From the NCBI RefSeq assembly GCF_003144245.1, contig NW_020289976.1, forward strand, positions 1,364,001 to 1,428,000: a stretch of 64,000 bases of DNA. The letters are read 5' to 3'. Source of the DNA: Jaminaea rosea (lineage: Eukaryota > Basidiomycota > Exobasidiomycetes > Microstromatales). The translations under genes were made by a program, and so were the position numbers. The first letter of the stretch is position 1; every line of letters starts with the position of its first letter. Below are positions 33,312 through 43,791 of the stretch, in pieces. The notes below the pieces were generated by a model, which was given only the letters and a program-made list of their open reading frames with translations, made no database searches and was not told the DNA's origin.

Positions 33312-34916
33312 ATGTCCTTCGCCGGCACACGCTCCGGCGTGACACGCAACTTTGCGCACCTCAAGCCACCCAAACCCTCGTCCAAATTTGACGCAAAGTC
33401 AATCCCCTCGAACCTCCGCGAACCGCAGCACTTCGTCCATCCGCAGGACCGAATCCCCTTCTGGAACCTCGCGCCAGGCGATGAAGTCAAGTTGCGCACC
33501 GGCCGTGTAGGCCAGGATCTGGGATTTGATCCGCGTGAGAAGCTTAGGGGAGAAGGAATAGTGCAGAGCGTGGACAAGAAGCGCAATGTGCTTTATCTGA
33601 CGGATACGGATGCCAAGAACCCGCGAGCACCCAAGAGCTTGAAACATATCCCGTCGAGGATGATGGATGAGAACGAGCCGGAGAAGGGAAGAGAGGGCAA
33701 TGTCGTCGAGGTACCGCGGGCTGTGCATTACTCGAATTTGGTGCTACGCATCCCCCCCGGCGAGGGCGACAAGAATGCCCCGCCGCGCTATGCGTACAGG
33801 CTTGAGAGGCGGAACGTCCATTACAACCGTCATTTGCGCAGGTGGATGTGGCAGCGCATCGCCGTAGTCAAGGAAGCAGATGGAACGACGTCACGCATCG
33901 AGGTGCCCTGGCCAGAGCCGGAGCGACCACGCCCACAGAACAGGGCTGAGCTGACCAAGCGCGACGTCGTGGAGGAGGAGACGTGGCTTCCCTGGAGCCC
34001 ATTCGACCCTGTGCTGCTCAACCCCGAAAGGCCCTGGGCGAGTCCGATCAGCGAGGCGCAAGTAGAGGTCAGGCGTAAGGAGATGGCGCAGCGAGCTGCG
34101 GAGGCAAAGAGAGCTGCAGATCTCGAGCGTGGCGAGGGGGCCAAGCGCCGCATGGGCGTCTATGCCGGATTCGCGGAGAGGAACAAGCGTCAAGGCTATC
34201 GCAAAGCCACTCCTGTTCCTCAGCCGCCTACGGCGAGCGAGATCCTCGCTCTTGCGGGGCAGAAGCGAGCCGATTGGGTTGCGGGCGAGGCGTCTACGCA
34301 CATTGAGAATGGCGGGCGATCATTTGCTCCCTCCGACTACCTGGACCTCGCACCTAGAGAGGGCCCAGCTGCCGGGAACTGGACATTACCCGTCGATACC
34401 GAAGCAGAAAAGCGCGGCGCAGGCTATGCGGCAGGATTTTATCGTCGTGACGAAGCCACTGGTCGCCTCGTCGCCCCTTTCCCCGAAGGCAAGGAAGACG
34501 GCCCCTCGTCCCCAGCCCTCCGTCTCTCGCGCGCCCACCTGGACTCATTGCCCATCGAGCTGCTCATGCGCGACGACCTAGAGAACAAACACTCCCGCAA
34601 GCACAAGGCCAGGAGGAGGGCTATCCGCGAAGAGGTTGAAGGGGAGTTGGCTCTTGAGGAGCAGAAGAGGGAGAGGGAGGAGGTACACGAGTTGAGGAAA
34701 GCGATGCTAGAGAAGATGAAGCTGCGCGATGAAGCGGAGGAGGAGGCGGTGGCGGAGACAGCGGCAGAGGTAGCGGCAAAAGCCGTTGGGCAGCCACAAG
34801 CAGCACCTTCGGCGAGCGAGGCGGCCGAGGCTGCCATTGCGCCTGAGGTCAGCGAGGAGATCGCAGAGCAGGCTAGCGGCGATGTCAAGAAGACGACGGG
34901 CGAGAAGACTTCATAG
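33312..34916 (+). CDS. MRPL40: Mitochondrial large-subunit ribosomal protein uL24m
   Basis: Single exon, 534 aa from MSFAGTRSGVTRNFAHL; the open frame extends 5' but without conserved sequence. The KOW region is visible as PGDEVKLRTGRVGQ...GEGIVQSVDKKRNVLYLTD at about residues 55-100. Further fungal Mrpl40-like blocks follow (VPRAVHYSNLVLRIPP, RNVHYNRHLRRWMWQRIA, TWLPWSPFDPVLLNPERPW). The long C-terminal half is charged and helical, ending in an Ala/Glu-rich tail. Fungal uL24m is usually about 300-400 aa, so this version has a clear C-terminal extension. It acts in the mitoribosome large subunit. Confidence 0.85.
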   Translation: MSFAGTRSGVTRNFAHLKPPKPSSKFDAKSIPSNLREPQHFVHPQDRIPFWNLAPGDEVKLRTGRVGQDLGFDPREKLRGEGIVQSVDKKRNVLYLTDTDAKNPRAPKSLKHIPSRMMDENEPEKGREGNVVEVPRAVHYSNLVLRIPPGEGDKNAPPRYAYRLERRNVHYNRHLRRWMWQRIAVVKEADGTTSRIEVPWPEPERPRPQNRAELTKRDVVEEETWLPWSPFDPVLLNPERPWASPISEAQVEVRRKEMAQRAAEAKRAADLERGEGAKRRMGVYAGFAERNKRQGYRKATPVPQPPTASEILALAGQKRADWVAGEASTHIENGGRSFAPSDYLDLAPREGPAAGNWTLPVDTEAEKRGAGYAAGFYRRDEATGRLVAPFPEGKEDGPSSPALRLSRAHLDSLPIELLMRDDLENKHSRKHKARRRAIREEVEGELALEEQKREREEVHELRKAMLEKMKLRDEAEEEAVAETAAEVAAKAVGQPQAAPSASEAAEAAIAPEVSEEIAEQASGDVKKTTGEKTS

Positions 34917-34998
34917 CGGTGGCGAACGCATAGCCAATCTTACAAGTTGCAAGCTTGAGCGCAAAGTGGTGTGATGGCGGTGATGTGTGGGTGTGCAT

Positions 34999-35014
34999 GT
35001 GTGTGTGTGTGTGC
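34999..35014. repeat. GT dinucleotide microsatellite
   Basis: About seven GT units in the 263-bp convergent gap between uL24m and TOM40. Confidence 0.75.
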
Positions 35015-35179
35015 GTGCAATAGACTACAGGCTGGGGTCCAACGCGATTGACTCTCCCATTCTACTCGATGCCCAAGATGCCTCGTCGTCCACACGTCGT
35101 ATCGCGCCCCGGCACGCTGCGCCTGCTCTACTACTCCAACCTCCCTACCCTGCGCCTTTTGTCTCCTCACTCACCCGCT

Positions 35180-36489
35180 TTACATGGGCGGGCTCGGTGA
35201 AGCCGGAGGCGGGGCGCTCGGGTCGGTAGGCACAGGCAGGTGATCGCCCACGCTGTCGATGGAGATGCCCACGCCGAATCTTCCCGCATTCTTGACATGA
35301 TCGATCTCACCACCGACGGTGAACCCAAACGAGGGGCTCAGCCTCGTCTCCAACAAGCTGGTCACCTTGCCTCCCGAGTCGATCGACGCACGGAAAGTCG
35401 ACATCCTAAAGTCCCACTTGGCACCCAAGGTAGCAGCTGCCTCTCTCCTTCCACCCTGCGCAATGGCCTGGAGATCTACCGCCGCCTCGACCCTCTCCGC
35501 CACCTTTTGCCAGTATGTAGCCTGAGCGATCCCCTGCGGCTGCAGCTGCAGCGTACCCACGGCATCGCGGGCATCCGAGGTCCACTTGGCCACGTACCCC
35601 ATGTTGGCCTCGTTCATGTCCACCGTTTGGCGCACCCAAACCGTGTCCAGTCCCAGGGCGAAGTTGCGGGTCAGGGATTGGAGGAAGTTGAATTGGTAGA
35701 TTCCGGTAAGGTCTGTGGGCGAGGGGTTCATTGCGCGAAGGTTGATCGAGTGGTCTAGGCCTTGGAAGTCGTGCTCCACTTGCATGAAGGGGGGAGAGCC
35801 AGTCGTAGCGCCGGGAAGCTATGCGTGCGAGGAGCGAGTGGGTGAGCGGGATGGCACCGAGCATGGCTATGCAGCGGCGGGGCTCACCTGGCCTTGGATC
35901 TTGGTGATGTGGCCTGGCGCCCAGCGCTGGTTGAGACGCATCATGACGCTGGATGAGTCGTCGACGGATCCCTGCATGAAGGTCTGCGAGCGGGGCAAGG
36001 GGGAGAGACATGGCATGGTCAGTAGCTGCTGAGGATCATCTGGCCTCCGTGTCTCTGGTCTTGCCGCACATTGTTGGTACCGAGCACAGCTCCGAATTGG
36101 TAGCTCGGCGGCGCCCCTTGTGCACCATGGGTGAAGGAGTGAGTGACTTGGAAGATCGGGTTGAAAGAGACCGTCTTTGCCAGGTCGGCCCTCGCGCCAT
36201 CGAAGAAAAGGTTCGAAGCATGGCAAGTTCGCACAGGCACAGTCAGCCCTTCGATCGTGCCCGGGTTGGGAAGACCCAACTTCTGACGAGACTCCTGCAA
36301 CGAAGCCATGGTGCGAGCGAGAGGCTTTGTGACAGGATCGGCAAAGGCGAAGATGGAGCGAGCCCGTGGTTGCTCCGTCACTACGGGCAACGATTGGAGT
36401 TCGCCTGCGCCGGGCGTTGCGGGTGTGTGAGGGAGGCCGGTGCCAGGCTGCGGGAAGCCGGGGGCGGCGGGAGAGGAAGAGGAAGCCAT
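35180..36489 (-). CDS. TOM40: Mitochondrial import channel TOM40
   Basis: Three exons: 36489..36070, 35983..35888 and 35818..35180; 384 aa. The first donor (GTGCGG after GTNN) lies inside an open frame that runs on for 16 more codons; using it joins YQFGAVLGTNN to TFMQGSVDDSSS, as in fungal Tom40. Other signatures are LGLPNPGTIEGL, FFDGARADL, FQVTHSF, HDFQGLDHSINLRAMNPSP, TGIYQFNFLQSLT and a C-terminal beta-signal-like RFGVGISID. The protein is the beta-barrel pore of the TOM complex in the mitochondrial outer membrane. The 5' end is divergent from the formin gene by about 880 bp. Confidence 0.92.
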
Positions 36490-37372
36490 CGTGTCGTCGG
36501 TCGTCGTCGTCACTATCGAGATGAGGCGATGGCGATCAAGGAAGGGACGGAGACGGGACGGGATGAGGAAGTGGATCGAATGATGCGAAGAGTCGCTGAC
36601 TGACGTCCTCCCGCCGCCGCCGCCGCCGCCGCCCTCGACGACGCCGAGGCTCAGCCGTCCGCTCCGATTTTTGCAGGCCCACCGAGGGACGGATTCGCGG
36701 TGGAGACAAAGAGGGACCCGGCGAGGCGGCGCGTGAGGCGTGGGGCGTGTGGATAGCCTGACGAGGAGTAGCGAAAGGTGATGCAGTGACTTCAAAGCAA
36801 TATCATGCTCTGGGACGTGGTACGTGATGAGCACTGACTTCGTGATCAGCCTGCAGCAATAATGGCGATATTCGCGCGCCTCTGGAGCCTCTCACTGCTC
36901 TCTGCCAACGCTATCGTGAGCCCGCCCGCTGCCTGCGCTCAGCCCGCCCGCTCGCTGCCCCGCCCCGCGTTGAGTGAGCAGCGTGTGCGCTTTGAGCGAG
37001 ACCAACAGGACGGACTCGAGTCGACTGACCTGACCCTGGCACCTCGTTAGCTTGCCTTTGCATCCTCCTCTCACTCAACCCCTACTCTAGGAGACACGAC
37101 CGCCAGACGTAGGGCGCAGTCGTTGTCGTCGCTGTCCTCGTCGTTGTCATCTCTTCGAGGTATCTCAGCCATCCTCGTCGCCCGCCCCCCTTCGGCGCCG
37201 CTCACTTTGGATCCTCTTCCGCCTTCATCGCCGCCCGCCCTTTGCGTCTCGCCGCCGCTGCCCTGATAGCAAAAGCAGAGACCAACGAGTGCTAATGTGA
37301 GTATAGACAAACGAGGAGGCGGCGGCGGCGGCTTGCAACACCAACTGACCATCATCTCCAATCCTCTCCGCC
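36490..37372. other. Divergent intergenic region TOM40/formin
   Basis: About 880 bp with a run of CCG repeats near 36610-36635 just upstream of TOM40. GT...AG pairs here could mark a formin 5' leader intron, but none can be fixed. No gene seen. Confidence 0.5.
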
Positions 37373-40300
37373 ATGTCTCGCCCCCTCTCTGCTTCCCCGC
37401 TTCGCAGCCTATCTGGTGCAGCCCTCGCTGAGGACACGGGCGTCCGATACGGCAAGCAGGCCATCTCCCAGCCGATTCACATACAGACTAGTCTCGACGA
37501 CGAGGACTGCGCGCCGCGAGAAGAGGACGAGCAGGAGTTCATCTCATCGCCTCGCGTTTCGTCTCCGCAGCCTTTCGCTTCTCCTCCCTCGTCCTCGCCC
37601 TGGCATCTGTCCTCCTCTGCGCCTAGCACTCCTTGTCTGCGCGTACGACGAGTCGAAAGCGACGGTAGTGGTAGCTGCAGTGGCAGCGTACTTTCGCAAG
37701 ATTACGTGTCCGGATTCGAGGTCGAGCGTCCCAGCAGCAGAAGTAGCAGCAGCAGCAGCAGCAACCGACGGGTAGCGCACGTCTTCCGCCGTCCATCCTC
37801 GCCTTGGTCTTTTGGAGGCAAGAAACCATCGCAGCCTCTGCAATTCATCGAGCCTGCCAATCCTCGTAGCCCTCGATCCTCCCTCTCAGGTGGCTCAAGC
37901 CTTGCAAGACGGCTGGCTGCACTACCCTCGCCTCCTACAACTCCACTCTCGTCGTCGCCCTTTGCCGTCATGGACAATCTCTTCCGCAAGAAGAAGTCGA
38001 GGACGACCCTCAATGAGTCGAGCACAGAGACGTCCAATAGCAGTCGCATGTCGTATGACCGCTCGTCATATACATCGCGGCCGTCGATGTCCGGGTCCAC
38101 GGCGCCCTCGATGATGAACATCAGCGGGCCCAGCAGCAACCCACACGTCAGTAAAGAAGGCAGAGGGGGCGCGAGACCGGGCGGATCTGCTGCTGGTGGG
38201 ATGCTCTCAGCGTCAGGCTCGAGCACAGGGGACTTCTACCCTGCCATGAATCGCAGTCGTGGGGGCCCTTACAGCTCTGCAGGAGGAAGCAGCGCAGGCT
38301 ACTATGACCCATCTCACTCCAGCCGTGCCTCGACGTCCGTATCAGATACGAACAGCATTCGCGCCACTACGACCAACGATGTCGTCAACCGCATGTCAAC
38401 AGCATCGTCCTCCATGGTCCCTCAGCCGATGAATGGCTCACCAGACGTCTATCAGCGCTCAGTCGGCGCAGGTCATCCTTCACATCATCCACGCCAGCCA
38501 TCGACGAGCAGCTTCAGAGCTCCGTCCATGGCTCCGTCAGCCCCACCTCCAGCAGGGGAATTCTACATGCCTCGCCCACCCGACGTTGAGGTGGAGCGCA
38601 TGTTTGCCGAGCTCATGGATCGTCGCGACTTTCTCGGCGGCAACGCAGCGGATAAGGACAGCATGCGGCGCAACATGCTCCTCTTCAATGTCGACAAGAA
38701 GTGGGCGCTGGTCTACAACGATCGCCTCACCGAATGGATGTCGTCCAAAGAGCGGGAGCGTAATAGACGTCAGCAGGCGAACGTGGCGGGCAACCCTCGC
38801 GGTATGATCATCACACGCAATTCGCCAGAGTGGTTCATCAAGAAGTTCATGGACGGTTCGGTCACGACGAAGGATATCGAGAGCCTGGCAGTCACGCTGA
38901 GGACGTGCGCCATTGGCTGGATCCAGAGCTTCGTCGAGGCAAAGGGCACGCCTGTGCTGGCTAGCTTCCTCGGCGGACTGCACGCCAAGTCATTTCGTAC
39001 CGACAACGACATCGCTCTCGAGTACGAGGTGCTCAAGGCCTTTCGCTCGCTGTTCAACTCCAAGCCGGGAGCCAACGATGCCCTCGCCCAGCCCAAGTGC
39101 ATCTCTGGCATCACACACTCGATGATTTCGGCACATTTGGCTACACGCAAGCAGTCTGCCGACATCTTGCTCTTCCTCTGCCATTGGGAGAAGCCGACGG
39201 GCCATCGCCTCGTCCTCCAGGGCTTCGACGACATCAAGGCTTCGCAAGGGGATCACGGCCGCTTTGATGCGTGGTTTCGCGTCCTGGAGCAGACCATCGA
39301 CGGCAGAGGGACGATGGGCAGTCGAGTGGGCGCATCAGACGAGGTCAAGAAGCTCAGCATCGTAGGCCCGCAAGAGTCGTCGCTCAACGAGTACGCCATC
39401 AACAACATGTTCCTCATCAACGCGCTGCTGTCGACGGACATCGTGCCCGAGTTCGAGGTGCGCGTCCATCTGCGCAATCAGATGGAGGCGAGCGGGTTGC
39501 AACGCATCCTCATCAAGATGAAGGCGTTCAAGAATCAGGACTTGGACGCTCAGATCAACCTCTTTGAGACGTCGTCGAGCTCGGATCACGAGGATGTGGT
39601 CGAGACGTTCAACCGCGACGTCCTTACCGACATGAGCGATCCGGTGGACGTCTTCAAGGCCATCGTAGAGAAGGTCTCTGGTTCTCGCGCCTATGACTTC
39701 TTCCTCAGCTCGCTGCAGCATCTCCTCTTGATCAGGCAGGAGGGAGATCACCTCGTGCACTGGTACCAGCTCATCGACTCCCTCGTCACCTCCGTCGTCA
39801 TGGACCGCAAGGGGGCGGTGGAACGCTCCGACATCTCGTCGCTCCTGGGCACCTCGGTCAACAATGTCCTGTCGCGCTTTGCAGATCAAGATCATATGCA
39901 GTCCATTCAGTCTGAGCTGCAGCGCTTCAAGAACGAAGCGCGCGCTGCAGAGCAGGAGAGGGCAAAGTTGCAGGCTCAGCTCGAGCAGGAGAGCGAGGGG
40001 CTTGTAGGCAAGCTCAAGGCGCAAATCTCGTCGCTCGAGGAGGACCTCGAGGTGTCGCGGGGTAATGCGGTGGGGCTTCAGCGCGACCTCGAGGACATGG
40101 AAAAGGGGTATATAGACCGCATCGTCAAGCTAGAGGTGCAGAATCGGGAGATCTACGAGATGATGCGCGAAAAGGCAGGGCAGGAAGAGCTCTTCCCGGG
40201 CGGTAAGGCGACGCTTGATCGGCAAGAGATGGTGGACACGCTCGAGAGGCAGCTGGAGCGCGATCGTACCATTCGCAAGCTCGAGGCAAACGCCAAGAAG

Positions 40301-43300
40301 CAAGGGCGTGCGCTGCCCCCATCCGGGCCGGAGCGCGATGCAGCGATTGAAGAGGCGCAGAGGCAGCGAATCTCGCAGGATGTCCGTCGCGAATCGCTGA
40401 GGAATCGAGCACAGATGGAGGACGGCGAGCAGCAGGATCCTCGTCCGGCGGCCGGCGCCGAGACGGAAGACGATGAAGACGAGGACGACACGACGGAGGC
40501 TGCCAAGTGGCGCATTCAGGCTACTCTGGCTGCTGGCATGGCTCAGAACGTCTCTCTCGCTGATCGCATGAACGACGCTCGCGCGACGAGGAGGAAGAAA
40601 GGATCACAGCACGGTGCGGAGGGCGCAGACTCGGCGGACAGTATGGCCTCGCCGCCTGCTCCTCCTCCTCCGCCACCGCCTCCGATGATGCCGGGCGCTC
40701 AACCAACGTCGCTCCTCGACGAGATTCGCAATCGTCGCGCGCTCCGTCCGAGCGAGCCAACGCCATCCTCGGGAGTCATCAGCGACATGGGTCCGCCACC
40801 TCCTCCGCCGCCACCTCCCATGCCGGGCATGGTCAGCGGCGACATGGGCCCTCCTCCTGCTCCACCGCCACCACCACCACCGCCTCCTCCGCCGATGCTT
40901 GGCTCTGCATTCTCGCCGTCAAATACACCAGCACCCTCTCGCCCAGATTCGTTTGCCAGCACCGCGAGCGAAGCACCTCCAGCGCCTCCGCCGCCTCCAC
41001 CGCCAGCACCACCTGCTCCGCCCATGCCGGGCGTGCCTGCAACACCTCGCGCCGCGGCGCCAGGTGCGATCCCGCCAACGCCCGCCTCAGCCGCAAGCAC
41101 AGCCGGGGGCTACCGCGACTCGATGCTCAACGTGCGTGCCAGCTACACGGGCGACATCGGTCCTGCTGGTCCCACGGCCGCTCCACCTGCTCCACCCTCG
41201 GGCGTCTTTGTCCACCCGTCGACAACGCGCAAAGACGTCGCCGACATGGCCAAGACGCGCATGAAGCAGCTGCAGTGGGACAAGCTCTCCCCGCAGCACG
41301 CAGCAGAGACAGTCTGGGGCAAGGGCGTCATCGAGGAGGAGCGTCTCGCGCAGGTCCTCAGAACGGAGGGCTTATTCGAGGAAATGGAGGAAGACTTCAA
41401 GGCCAAGCAAGCAGCCAAGCGGCAGACTACTGCTGCAAACAAGAAGGACAAGATCGAGTTCAAGACGCATCTCTCCTTCCAGACGAGGCAGGGCATCGAG
41501 ATGGTGCTGAAGCGTGTGCGCTCCAGCTTAACAGACTCGAAGCACGCCACGCCGGAGGAGGTGGCGCATCATATTGTCAACTGCAACGACGTGGTGCTCG
41601 ACCAGTCCTTCCTGACCGAGCTGTTGCGCCACTATCCCGAGTCAGAGACCAAGGGTCAGCTGGGAGAGTATCGCAATGCGTCGGACGACGAGCTGCGTCT
41701 ACTCCACCCTGCGGACCGCCTCGTTGTGCTCCTCATGACCGTCCCGCATCTCAAGGAGAAGGTAAAAGGTCTCCTCTTCATGACCAAGTACAAGGAGGCT
41801 TTCGAGCTCGTCAAGGAAGGCTCCTCCAAGATCCGTGCCGGCTCAGAAGGTTTGGTCAACGCAGCCAACTTTGCCAAGCTGCTGGGTATCATCCTGATGA
41901 TGGGCAATTACCTCAATGCGACGGGCGTGCAGGGCGGTGCATTTGGATTCAAGATCTCGTCGATCAACAAGCTCGTCGACACGAAAGCTTCAGACGGCAC
42001 GACCCTCCTCCACTTCGTCGAGCGCACGGTATCGAAAGCCTTCCCCGAGGTCGAAGCCTTCCTCGAAGAGCTCGACGACCCCTCCGAGGCCTGTCGCGTG
42101 CAGCTTCTCGACCTGAAGCGCGAGCTCGCCGAGCTGAAGAGTGGCAGCCTCCAGCACAAGAAGGAGCTGGACCGCTTCATCGACGAGGACGAGACGCACC
42201 TGGAGGACCCATACACGAAGCTCATGCTCCCCTTCCTCAACGAGGCCACCTCCGACCTCTCCCGCCTGGGCGATCAGGTGCAATTCACCGAGCGCACTTA
42301 CGTTGATGCATTGCGCTTCTTTGGTGAAGGACCCGACCCGAAACGTCGCGGTTTTCCCGCCGCCCAGCCGATGCGTACCGAGGACTTCTTTGGTATCTTC
42401 CGCGAATTCTCCACGGCATATCGCAAAGTCAAGGTGGATAACGTTCGCATATCGGAGCAGCGACAGATCGAGGCAAAGAGGCGGGCTGCGGCTGAGGAGA
42501 GGGAGAAGGAGCGTATGGAGGCCCTTGCGCGCAAGGAGGCTGGAGTGGATGACAGTCTTGTGCTGGAGACGTTGCTTGGTAATCTGAGGAGTGGGGGTGG
42601 GACACCAAAGACGAAGCGCAAGGCCAGGGAGAGGGGGGCTGCGAGGAGAGCAAAGGAAAGTTTGGGTGGCGCGGGAAGCCCAAGTACGCCTGGGCTGGAT
42701 GGCGTGGAGGAGGCTGTGAGTGGTGAGCCTCGGGGTATGGCGGCGTCACCGCCAAGGAGCAAGGACCCGTCTGAGCTCGCGCAGGCCATGCTGGCTAAGC
42801 TACAGGGCGGGGGTGTGACCAGTAGTGGGAATGGGGTTGCGGGCGAAAGTGAAGGTGACGCCGCGGGCTCGACGACCAGTCCTACCCCTCGAGAAAAGTA
42901 CGCGCGAAGACGTGAGCGGCGAGCAACGTCCAGTGCAGGTGGACGACGCTCGACGATAGAGGACAGCGCAGCGAGTGGCGTCCCTGGCCGGGCTGCAACG
43001 CCAACGATGCCACCAGCTTCAGCGCCAGCAGCACGGACTTCCCTTCTCGGAGCTGGAGGCGCAGGCAACGGCAGTCATGACTCAAGCGCGGGAACGGCTT
43101 CGAACGACACGGCCTCTACGGCCAGTGCGCCGCTCGCTTTCCAGGCAGGCAGTGATGACGACGATGAAGACCAGACCGCCACGCAGACACGCTTCCACAG
43201 CGACCTCCTCTCTGCACCTGCGGCGACCTCCATGGCCAAGCAGCCTTCGATGAGCTCTTCGTCCGCCGGTGACTTTGAGGACGCGGATGAGGGGCGCAGC

Positions 43301-43462
43301 GAGCAGGGCGGGGAGGCCATCTCTTCGTCCAGCCCTCCTTACCACTCTACATCGTCCGGTGCAGTCGCAAGCTCTGCGGATACATCGCAGCACTCCCTGG
43401 GTATCGTAGACTGGATCGATCCCGACTCGTCTGGGTTTGGGAGGCAGACGGAGGAGGAGTGA
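37373..43462 (+). CDS. Diaphanous-related formin
   Basis: Single exon, 2029 aa. Order: disordered Ser-rich N-terminus; GTPase-binding/FH3 region from about residue 400 (PDVEVERMFAELMDRRDFLG, WFIKKFMDGS, MFLINALL); coiled coil at about 840-960; FH1 proline tracts at about 1094-1221; FH2 domain at about 1297-1690 (MKQLQWDKLSP, LGIILMMGNYLNA, GAFGFKISSINKL); then an LETLLGNLRSGG segment followed by KTKRKARER near 1722-1750, the form of a diaphanous autoregulatory domain. A long disordered tail follows. Family role: Rho-GTPase-activated nucleation and elongation of actin cables, polarity and cytokinesis. An internal start at 37970 (MDNLFRKKKSRTTL) is a plausible alternative. Confidence 0.95.
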   Translation: MSRPLSASPLRSLSGAALAEDTGVRYGKQAISQPIHIQTSLDDEDCAPREEDEQEFISSPRVSSPQPFASPPSSSPWHLSSSAPSTPCLRVRRVESDGSGSCSGSVLSQDYVSGFEVERPSSRSSSSSSSNRRVAHVFRRPSSPWSFGGKKPSQPLQFIEPANPRSPRSSLSGGSSLARRLAALPSPPTTPLSSSPFAVMDNLFRKKKSRTTLNESSTETSNSSRMSYDRSSYTSRPSMSGSTAPSMMNISGPSSNPHVSKEGRGGARPGGSAAGGMLSASGSSTGDFYPAMNRSRGGPYSSAGGSSAGYYDPSHSSRASTSVSDTNSIRATTTNDVVNRMSTASSSMVPQPMNGSPDVYQRSVGAGHPSHHPRQPSTSSFRAPSMAPSAPPPAGEFYMPRPPDVEVERMFAELMDRRDFLGGNAADKDSMRRNMLLFNVDKKWALVYNDRLTEWMSSKERERNRRQQANVAGNPRGMIITRNSPEWFIKKFMDGSVTTKDIESLAVTLRTCAIGWIQSFVEAKGTPVLASFLGGLHAKSFRTDNDIALEYEVLKAFRSLFNSKPGANDALAQPKCISGITHSMISAHLATRKQSADILLFLCHWEKPTGHRLVLQGFDDIKASQGDHGRFDAWFRVLEQTIDGRGTMGSRVGASDEVKKLSIVGPQESSLNEYAINNMFLINALLSTDIVPEFEVRVHLRNQMEASGLQRILIKMKAFKNQDLDAQINLFETSSSSDHEDVVETFNRDVLTDMSDPVDVFKAIVEKVSGSRAYDFFLSSLQHLLLIRQEGDHLVHWYQLIDSLVTSVVMDRKGAVERSDISSLLGTSVNNVLSRFADQDHMQSIQSELQRFKNEARAAEQERAKLQAQLEQESEGLVGKLKAQISSLEEDLEVSRGNAVGLQRDLEDMEKGYIDRIVKLEVQNREIYEMMREKAGQEELFPGGKATLDRQEMVDTLERQLERDRTIRKLEANAKKQGRALPPSGPERDAAIEEAQRQRISQDVRRESLRNRAQMEDGEQQDPRPAAGAETEDDEDEDDTTEAAKWRIQATLAAGMAQNVSLADRMNDARATRRKKGSQHGAEGADSADSMASPPAPPPPPPPPMMPGAQPTSLLDEIRNRRALRPSEPTPSSGVISDMGPPPPPPPPPMPGMVSGDMGPPPAPPPPPPPPPPPMLGSAFSPSNTPAPSRPDSFASTASEAPPAPPPPPPPAPPAPPMPGVPATPRAAAPGAIPPTPASAASTAGGYRDSMLNVRASYTGDIGPAGPTAAPPAPPSGVFVHPSTTRKDVADMAKTRMKQLQWDKLSPQHAAETVWGKGVIEEERLAQVLRTEGLFEEMEEDFKAKQAAKRQTTAANKKDKIEFKTHLSFQTRQGIEMVLKRVRSSLTDSKHATPEEVAHHIVNCNDVVLDQSFLTELLRHYPESETKGQLGEYRNASDDELRLLHPADRLVVLLMTVPHLKEKVKGLLFMTKYKEAFELVKEGSSKIRAGSEGLVNAANFAKLLGIILMMGNYLNATGVQGGAFGFKISSINKLVDTKASDGTTLLHFVERTVSKAFPEVEAFLEELDDPSEACRVQLLDLKRELAELKSGSLQHKKELDRFIDEDETHLEDPYTKLMLPFLNEATSDLSRLGDQVQFTERTYVDALRFFGEGPDPKRRGFPAAQPMRTEDFFGIFREFSTAYRKVKVDNVRISEQRQIEAKRRAAAEEREKERMEALARKEAGVDDSLVLETLLGNLRSGGGTPKTKRKARERGAARRAKESLGGAGSPSTPGLDGVEEAVSGEPRGMAASPPRSKDPSELAQAMLAKLQGGGVTSSGNGVAGESEGDAAGSTTSPTPREKYARRRERRATSSAGGRRSTIEDSAASGVPGRAATPTMPPASAPAARTSLLGAGGAGNGSHDSSAGTASNDTASTASAPLAFQAGSDDDDEDQTATQTRFHSDLLSAPAATSMAKQPSMSSSSAGDFEDADEGRSEQGGEAISSSSPPYHSTSSGAVASSADTSQHSLGIVDWIDPDSSGFGRQTEEE

Positions 43463-43791
43463 GTGAGGGCGCCGAGGTTGAGAAGGACCCGCAGCGGAAG
43501 GTTCGCGCCTTTGCCTCATCTGCGCTCATTCCACTTTTGCTCTTGCACTAATCTGTTCTTCTACTCGATTGTGAGCTATTGTCCTTGTATTAAAAAAACA
43601 TCATCGTGTGCGCATGACCTACGGTGGATGTGGCCGTGAGCGGCGTGAAATTGGGGCGGCCCGAGCGAGAGGAAGACGCGGACGGACAGCTGAGTCGGCG
43701 GCTTGACGTTCACTCAAGATCGTGGCGAGAATTGGGCATAGCTCTTTGCTTCTTGACCACTACGACCCCCCTTTCTTGAGCGCATTGCAGG
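43463..43791. other. Intergenic region formin/carboxypeptidase
   Basis: 329 bp between tandem plus-strand genes. An A-rich run near 43591 may belong to the formin polyadenylation region. No gene seen. Confidence 0.5.

Noticed and set aside
36022-36069. TOM40 exon 1 ending at the stop after MILSSY.
   Set aside because: The residues VRQDQRHGGQMILSSY do not fit Tom40, while the internal donor gives a precise family match.
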